Shown: positions 58,886-64,000 of the stretch, piece after piece
Position numbering within the stretch: the stretch's first letter is position 1
Layout of the letters: each line of letters opens with the position of its first letter
Program-made: the position numbers and the translations under genes
Origin: an uncultured Candidatus Melainabacteria bacterium
GTDB lineage: Bacteria; Cyanobacteriota; Vampirovibrionia; Gastranaerophilales; Gastranaerophilaceae
DNA: 64,000 nucleotides
Assembly: GCA_934754425.1 (NCBI GenBank)
Contig: CAKVIN010000001.1
Location: 100,950 to 164,949 of the forward strand
Direction: 5' to 3'
Notes under the pieces: model-generated
Told to the model about the DNA's origin: nothing
The model's database searches: none
What the model saw: only the letters and a program-made list of their open reading frames with translations

Positions 58886-60493
58886 TTAATTACTTTTGTC
58901 ATTCTTATTCATCAAGATTTCATCCAAATCCTTTTTTACAGAAGTTAAGCCATTTATACCAAAGACTTTTTTTAGAGTAACAATCATATTCGGATTAAGG
59001 ATAATCGGCGCACATTTTCCCACATGGATATCAAAATCTTTTAATGTTGTCAGATACATTATTTGCGAAATCGTATGTCTGTCACATTTTGGGAAAAATA
59101 TACTAATCGGGAGTTTTGTTTCTTTCTTTATTCCTTTAGCAAATTTTGTTATTGCATAAGTGTCAAAACAAGCGTTCACACAAATTACATTCTCTCGTTT
59201 TAAGCAATAAGAAAGCGTAAGAACCAAAACATCTTCAGGAACTTGTTCCAAAAGTTTTTCGAAATAAGATTTTTGCTCTAATGTATAAGCACCCAATCCG
59301 ATTATAAATATTCTGGAATATTTATTAATGCGTTTTTTTATATTATTTAAAATTTCATCATAATCATAGCCTAATAGCACGCTTTCGCATTGTCGTCCGG
59401 TTTTGAAACCTTTTGCATTTTTTGCGGATTTAATTACTTCCGAAAAATCTTTATTTTTTATTTGAATAATACCTTTAGAGCTTGCAAAATCTGTCGTAAA
59501 CAATAGTCCACGATACAAATGTTCTACATTATACAAAGAATGTTTTGTTAAAATAATCGGCCCCGGAAATGTCGCAAAGTCTAGAAGGCAATTTTCTATA
59601 CCTTGACCGTACTGTCCTTTTAACCTTGGATATTTTTCAAAATAAGGATACGTGTTAGCAAGAACCATTTCATCATGGGTGTAAACATCTATGTCTTCAT
59701 CTTTAAGAGCCTCTAAAACATCTTCAAGTTCTTTTATATTTGAGCCTACGACCAAAACCGCTTTCGCTGGAGTTGTTGTATAAGAAACCTCTTTTGTCCT
59801 TTGCTTTCCATAATATTCTTCTCTTGCTAACAAAAGTGTTTTCATAAGACAATCATCAATTTTTGCAATTTCAGAAATACAATTTTTGATTTCGTTTTCA
59901 CTTTCTTCTTTTGCATCAAGATTATCAAGCGTATTTAAAATTGTAAGATACCCTTCTTCTACTTTGTTTGCATATTTTTCGTTCTCAAAAGTTTCTAGAT
60001 CAAGAATATTAATACAAATACTTTTTACTAGAACAAAAATAATTTTATACAAATCTCGAATTTCTGTAGAAAGCGATTGTGATTTACGCAAAAATTCTTT
60101 TTCGCCCAATTGAATTGCTTTAATTATATTAGTATTATTACAAAATTTTAAAACCAATTTTAAACATTCAGGAATTGTGTCATCGTTTGCACAATTTAGT
60201 TCAAACTTTTTTATCAGAATTGGCAAAATTTTATTAAACCTCTGTACCAAAAGCTTAAAATCTTTTTCTGAAAAATCATAATTAGATACCATTACAGAAA
60301 TCGTATCAAGAATAATATTTTTTGCTTTTTTGTCATTTATCCCTTTTTTATACAATCTTAGAGTATAAAAAGCAGTTAATTTTAAATACAAAACTAAAAC
60401 TTCTTGTAAAGAAGAAGTCCTTGGATTTATTGAACAAATTCCCTGCGACACGCAGCTGTCATATTGATAGTCTTCATTATAATTGTGATTCAT
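58886..60493 (-). CDS. Divergent hybrid-cluster-protein (Hcp)-like protein, 535 aa
   Basis: Length and block order follow Hcp (hydroxylamine reductase/prismane). An N-terminal cysteine pair C14/C20 sits in C-V-S-Q-G-I-C, and further blocks are D-V-Y-T-H-D-E-M-V (~269-277), Y-P-R-L-K-G-Q-Y-G-Q, F-A-T-F-P-G-P-I-I-L-T, L-F-T-T-D-F and L-T-L-S-Y-C (~426-430). But several cluster ligands appear to be lost. The first CxxC is missing and V-G-S replaces the V-G-H block. T-K-H-S replaces the loop Cys, I-I-G-L-G-A lacks the persulfide Cys, and F-F-P-K replaces the distal Glu. Either the metal site is rebuilt or the protein is no longer an Hcp. Function not known. Confidence 0.65.
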   Translation of the reverse strand: MNHNYNEDYQYDSCVSQGICSINPRTSSLQEVLVLYLKLTAFYTLRLYKKGINDKKAKNIILDTISVMVSNYDFSEKDFKLLVQRFNKILPILIKKFELNCANDDTIPECLKLVLKFCNNTNIIKAIQLGEKEFLRKSQSLSTEIRDLYKIIFVLVKSICINILDLETFENEKYANKVEEGYLTILNTLDNLDAKEESENEIKNCISEIAKIDDCLMKTLLLAREEYYGKQRTKEVSYTTTPAKAVLVVGSNIKELEDVLEALKDEDIDVYTHDEMVLANTYPYFEKYPRLKGQYGQGIENCLLDFATFPGPIILTKHSLYNVEHLYRGLLFTTDFASSKGIIQIKNKDFSEVIKSAKNAKGFKTGRQCESVLLGYDYDEILNNIKKRINKYSRIFIIGLGAYTLEQKSYFEKLLEQVPEDVLVLTLSYCLKRENVICVNACFDTYAITKFAKGIKKETKLPISIFFPKCDRHTISQIMYLTTLKDFDIHVGKCAPIILNPNMIVTLKKVFGINGLTSVKKDLDEILMNKNDKSN

Positions 60494-60693
60494 AGCAGTA
60501 TTATGATATGTGAACTAAAGAAAAAATACATTGGACGAGTTGGCTAATTAAACGGAATAAAAAAAGAATATATAAAAAAATATTTAATTCACTTCACTCA
60601 CAACATAATTTTTTAATATAATCCCAACGACTTAACGACCTTACTACTTAATACCTCTCCCCCATCCAAATACACGATTTTGCACGAAACCAC

Positions 60694-60722
60694 TTGCAAA
60701 AAGCTTAAAAAAACACTATGAT
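60694..60722 (+). promoter_or_regulatory. Promoter of rel (near-leaderless)
   Basis: TTGCAA (60694-60699), 17 bases, TATGAT (60717-60722), then only nine bases to the ATG. No Shine-Dalgarno is visible. Confidence 0.6.
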
Positions 60723-60731
60723 AGCATTATT

Positions 60732-62939
60732 ATGGAACAATATGTAATTACTTTTGACGAAATAAGAGCACTTTTAGTAGAACAACAATATGCAGAAGCT
60801 GATATAATCGAGCTTGAAAAAGCATTTGAATTCGCAAAGAAGCTTCATGCCGGACAATACAGAGTTTCTGAAGAACCGTATATCATCCACCCAATGGAAG
60901 TTGTAAAAATATTAATCGCCTTAAGAGCAGATAAACACACACTTATGGCAGGATTTTTACATGATATTCTGGAAGATACTGATACAAAACCGGAAGAAAT
61001 TAAGGAGATGTTTGGCGAAGATGTGCTCAATCTTGTTCAAGGGGTTACAAAGCTTGGTAAATTACAATTCAAATCAACAGAAGAACGTCAAGCAGAAAAC
61101 TTCCGCCGAATGCTTATTGCAATGGCAAGTGATGTCAGAATAATTCTACTTAAACTTGCTGACAGACTCCATAATATGCGAACTCTTAATTATATGACAC
61201 CGGTAAAACAGCAGAGAATTGCGCAAGAAACACTTGACATCTTTGCTCCGCTTGCAAACCGTTTAGGGGTTGGTAAAATTAAAGCCGAACTGGAAGATTT
61301 ATCACTAAAGTATTTACATCCGGATAAGTATTATGAGATTGCTCAATTGGTTTCACAAAAAAAAGCCGAACGAGAAATGACTGTCAAATTACTTATCGAC
61401 AAAATTTCTAAAGACGTAAAAGCAAGTGGAATCAACGCTCAAATAACAGGCCGAGCAAAACATTATTTCAGTATTTACAATAAAATGCGCCGTTTAAATG
61501 TAGCATTTCATGACTTATATGATATTACGGCTGTACGTGTAATTGTTGATACAGAAAAAGAGTGTTACGAAGTACTCGGGCTTATTCACTCACAGTTTAA
61601 ACCAATTCCGGGGCGTTTCAAAGATTATATCGCAATGCCAAAAGGAAACATGTACCAATCACTTCACACTTCTGTAATTGGTCCACGACAAAAACCTTTG
61701 GAAGTTCAGATTAGAACTTGGGAAATGCACGAAATTGCAGAATATGGTATTGCTGCGCACTGGAGATATAAAGAAAAAGGCTCTAAGAAAGCAGATTCAG
61801 CTAGTGATATTAAATTTTCTTGGATGCGCAAACTGGTTGAATACAACAAAGAAACAAAAAATGCAGAAGATTTTGTTAACTCCGTAAAAATGGATTTATT
61901 TTCTGACCAAGTTTTTGCGTTCACCCCTGGAGGTGATGTAATAGACTTACCTCTAAACGCAACACCTGTTGACTTTGCGTATCGTATTCACTCTGATGTC
62001 GGACATAAAACAGTTGGAGCTTTGATTAACGGTAGAATAGCGCAACTTGATACAAAACTCAAAAACGGCGACATAGTAGAAATTATGACATCAAAAGTTT
62101 CTGCACCACGCTTGGACTGGTTAAACTTCGTTGTAACAAAACAAGCAGCTTCAAAAATTCGTCAATGGTACAAAAAGAATAAACGTGAAGACCATATTGA
62201 AATCGGAAAAGCTAACCTTGAACACGAATTAACCAAAACCGTATTTGATGAATTTGTTAAGAATGGTGAATTTGCAAAAGTTGCAAAACAAATGAATTAT
62301 GTGAGTGCTGATGATTTATTTGCAGCATTGGGTTATGGTGAAACAACCGTTAATAAGATTGTTAACAGACTAAGAAAACCTCCAAAACAAGAAACTCCGA
62401 CACCGCATAAACCAAGAAAAGCTTCTGAAAAAGATATAGTTGGTTTGGAAGGATTGCTTTATTCTTTTGCAAGATGTTGTTCGCCAATCCCCGGAGAACC
62501 GATTATTGGGGTTGTAACACGCTCAAAAGGAGTTACTGTCCATAGACTTGATTGTAAAACTCTTGAAAATATACCTGTCGAACGCCTAATTGATATTCAT
62601 TGGTCTGGTAATAATGTCAATAAATCGTATAGCACGACAATCCGTATTGAAACAGCAGAAAAACTCGGACTTCTTAAAGACGTCATTGGCATTGTTTCGG
62701 ATAATAATACTAATATTACTTCTGCAAATGTTAAGTCTAAAGGTAAAGTGGGTATAATTGAGCTTGGCATTGAACTTGATAATATTGAAACATTACGTAA
62801 AGTAATGATTGCACTTCAATCCATGCCGGATGTATTCAGCGTTAAGAGAATTCAAACTTCTTATACTAAAAATCCGCAACAATTTACTAAAAAAACAAAC
62901 AAATCTCAGAAAAAAAATAACAAAAAAGCCGGTAATTAG
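60732..62939 (+). CDS. rel: Bifunctional (p)ppGpp synthetase/hydrolase, Rel/SpoT family
   Basis: 735 aa. The HD hydrolase domain is intact (Y-I-I-H-P near 46, F-L-H-D-I-L-E-D-T near 75-83, D-R-L-H-N-M-R near 140). The synthetase domain has R-V-I-V-D-T, G-R-F-K-D-Y-I-A-M-P-K-G-N-M-Y-Q-S-L-H cited in pieces, with R-F-K-D of bifunctional enzymes, and V-Q-I-R-T. TGS (V-F-A-F-T-P-G-G-D-V) follows at ~385, then a helical/zinc-finger part with C-C-S-P-I-P-G and a C-terminal ACT domain. It makes and degrades the stringent alarmone. The near-leaderless start is unusual for so central a gene. Confidence 0.95.
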   Translation: MEQYVITFDEIRALLVEQQYAEADIIELEKAFEFAKKLHAGQYRVSEEPYIIHPMEVVKILIALRADKHTLMAGFLHDILEDTDTKPEEIKEMFGEDVLNLVQGVTKLGKLQFKSTEERQAENFRRMLIAMASDVRIILLKLADRLHNMRTLNYMTPVKQQRIAQETLDIFAPLANRLGVGKIKAELEDLSLKYLHPDKYYEIAQLVSQKKAEREMTVKLLIDKISKDVKASGINAQITGRAKHYFSIYNKMRRLNVAFHDLYDITAVRVIVDTEKECYEVLGLIHSQFKPIPGRFKDYIAMPKGNMYQSLHTSVIGPRQKPLEVQIRTWEMHEIAEYGIAAHWRYKEKGSKKADSASDIKFSWMRKLVEYNKETKNAEDFVNSVKMDLFSDQVFAFTPGGDVIDLPLNATPVDFAYRIHSDVGHKTVGALINGRIAQLDTKLKNGDIVEIMTSKVSAPRLDWLNFVVTKQAASKIRQWYKKNKREDHIEIGKANLEHELTKTVFDEFVKNGEFAKVAKQMNYVSADDLFAALGYGETTVNKIVNRLRKPPKQETPTPHKPRKASEKDIVGLEGLLYSFARCCSPIPGEPIIGVVTRSKGVTVHRLDCKTLENIPVERLIDIHWSGNNVNKSYSTTIRIETAEKLGLLKDVIGIVSDNNTNITSANVKSKGKVGIIELGIELDNIETLRKVMIALQSMPDVFSVKRIQTSYTKNPQQFTKKTNKSQKKNNKKAGN

Positions 62940-62951
62940 TAAATAGAAATA

Positions 62952-63542
62952 TTACATATCAATATCATTGGCTTTTAGAAACAAGTCAAAGTCTTTGTCG
63001 TTATCTACAATTTTTTTCAATTCATTTTTATAATTATCAAATTTTTGTTGTTTTAAATTCTCAAAAATTTCTAATTTGCGATGATTTCTTTTTGCTAAAA
63101 CCGTATGCACATTCGCAAAACCATTAAATCCATTATCTCTAATTGTTCGTGCTCGTTTTATGTGATAATTTATTGAGCTTGTTGCATTATCGATTTCACC
63201 TATAAACTTGCAATTATCTTTATTCCATTCCACTTCTTTTTTTAAACATAATAATGCTTTCGTAAACTTCGTAACGATTTCAGTGTCAGAAAATTTTTCT
63301 AGCATGCTATTAAGTGAGTTTTCGAATAATAACATGCCCATATTATTAAGCCTTACACCTTCACTTACAATATTATAACTATCATTTATTTCATACGTAA
63401 GAACATCATTGGGATATTCTTTTGTTTTTTTTGCAAAAATTTTGCATATATTCTTTAGTCTTTTTTGCTCGCTAAATTCTGGTTTTATAATCAATTTCGC
63501 TTGAAATGACGTTGTTGTGTTTATATCAGATTGAATTTTCAT
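62952..63542 (-). CDS. Unknown protein, 196 aa
   Basis: The start is ATG 63542 with AGGAG eight bases upstream; the frame extends 22 codons further but without a ribosome binding site and with an odd hydrophobic sequence. The N-terminus T-T-T-S-F-Q-A-K-L resembles the Q-S-F-K-G start of the radical SAM protein. The rest is helical and lysine-rich with two cysteines. No signal or membrane segment is present. It is convergent with rel, 12 bases between the stops. The function is unknown. Confidence 0.6.
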   Translation of the reverse strand: MKIQSDINTTTSFQAKLIIKPEFSEQKRLKNICKIFAKKTKEYPNDVLTYEINDSYNIVSEGVRLNNMGMLLFENSLNSMLEKFSDTEIVTKFTKALLCLKKEVEWNKDNCKFIGEIDNATSSINYHIKRARTIRDNGFNGFANVHTVLAKRNHRKLEIFENLKQQKFDNYKNELKKIVDNDKDFDLFLKANDIDM

Positions 63543-63726
63543 AAATATCTCCTGATTAAATAAAAAACAAACAAAAAAATTTTTGCTATTTAAATATTTT
63601 TTTATCAAATCTCTTGATTTTTTCGTTATTACTTGCTAGACTTAAGTAAGCACAGTTCGATAAGAATGCCTGAGCTTACAATTATAATTTTAAAACTAAA
63701 AAGGTGGTTGTAAAATATAGGCAAGA

Positions 63727-64000
63727 GATATTGAAAATTTAATAATAAAAGTCGTCACGGGCCTGTTGGCACTCTGCCGAAGAAAAAGTTGACTAAACGT
63801 CAAGTTTTTCTGAGAGGTAGGTAGCGTCGCTAACGCAAGACACAGGCAGGTGATATTGAAAATTTAATAACGAAAGTCGTCACGGGCCTGTTGGCACTCT
63901 GCCGAAGAAAAAGTTGACTAAATGTCAAGTTTTTCTGAGAGGTAGGTAGCGTCGCTAACGCAAGACACAGGCAGGTGATATTGAAAATTTAATAACGAAA
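63727..64000. repeat. 125-bp tandem repeat with RNA-like secondary structure, continues past window
   Basis: Unit starts GATATTGAAAATTTAATAA recur at 63727, 63852 and 63977 (period 125). Two full copies differ at only three or four bases and a third runs off the edge. Each unit is richer in G+C than the flanks. It can fold with a closing stem GCCTGT / ACAGGC, a GGC/GCC hairpin, a long AGAAAAAGTTGAC / GTCAAGTTTTTCT stem with one mismatch, and GCGT-CGCTA-ACGC. There is no long open frame. The gap before it (63543-63726) holds a GTAAGC/GCTTAC hairpin and a TATAAT-like box. Confidence 0.65.

Noticed and set aside
63727..64000. CRISPR array at the right edge
   Set aside because: The units are 125 bases and almost identical throughout, with no repeat-spacer alternation.

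Overview
The window is AT-rich bacterial DNA with dense genes on both strands. My best guess is a gut lineage of the non-photosynthetic Cyanobacteria sister group (Melainabacteria/Vampirovibrionia, order Gastranaerophilales). This is inferred from the gene mix: a yggS-sepF pair, a threonyl-tRNA synthetase without the TGS domain, flagellar hook genes, YtxH-type proteins, a MurT-like ligase, a two-partner-secretion adhesin, and many proteins I do not recognise. No rRNA or marker search could be run, so the placement is not proven.

Layout. 1-4.2 kb: the N-terminal part of a secreted adhesin that runs off the left edge, an unknown protein, and a membrane-anchored beta-lactamase-fold protein. 4.4-9.8 kb: an unknown glycine-rich protein, mnmG, a pyrophosphate-type phosphofructokinase and a small secreted protein. 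9.9-10.5 kb: a scarred tRNA-Asp locus with one intact gene and two fragments. 10.6-22.9 kb is accessory. It holds a calpain-like protease split by an in-frame stop, a glycosidase-like barrel protein, a zinc-metalloprotease-like protein, three copies of a paralogous family, an exported 18-cysteine protein divergent from a CsoR copper sensor, a radical SAM enzyme and a GNAT protein. 23.0-26.7 kb: fliJ-fliK-flgD-flgE. 27-50.2 kb is mostly housekeeping: yggS-sepF, gatB, yraN, two envelope genes, speB, thrS, menA-menG, a PAS histidine kinase, ispH, rpsA, clpB, hup, coaD, rseP, glgA and adk. 50.3-54.9 kb: small exported proteins, a YtxH-type membrane operon and murT. 55-60.5 kb: a 1052-residue repeat protein with a small upstream partner, and a divergent hybrid-cluster-like protein. 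60.7 kb to the end: rel, an unknown gene and a 125-bp tandem repeat that runs off the right edge.

Points of interest. Between glgA and adk there are two tandem copies of what looks like a type I toxin-antitoxin module. Each has a 25-26-residue hydrophobic peptide with a strong ribosome binding site and a convergent antisense RNA with its own promoter and terminator. Flagellar sigma-28-type promoters (TAAAGTTT-N11-GCCGATAT and close variants) sit before non-flagellar genes: the metalloprotease, the 117-aa/1052-aa operon and, more weakly, the calpain-like gene. The copper switch at 17.2-17.3 kb can be read base by base, with one operator inside the csoR promoter spacer and one next to the start of the cysteine-rich gene. 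Several genes have a -10 box only 6-9 bases before the ATG, which suggests leaderless mRNAs.
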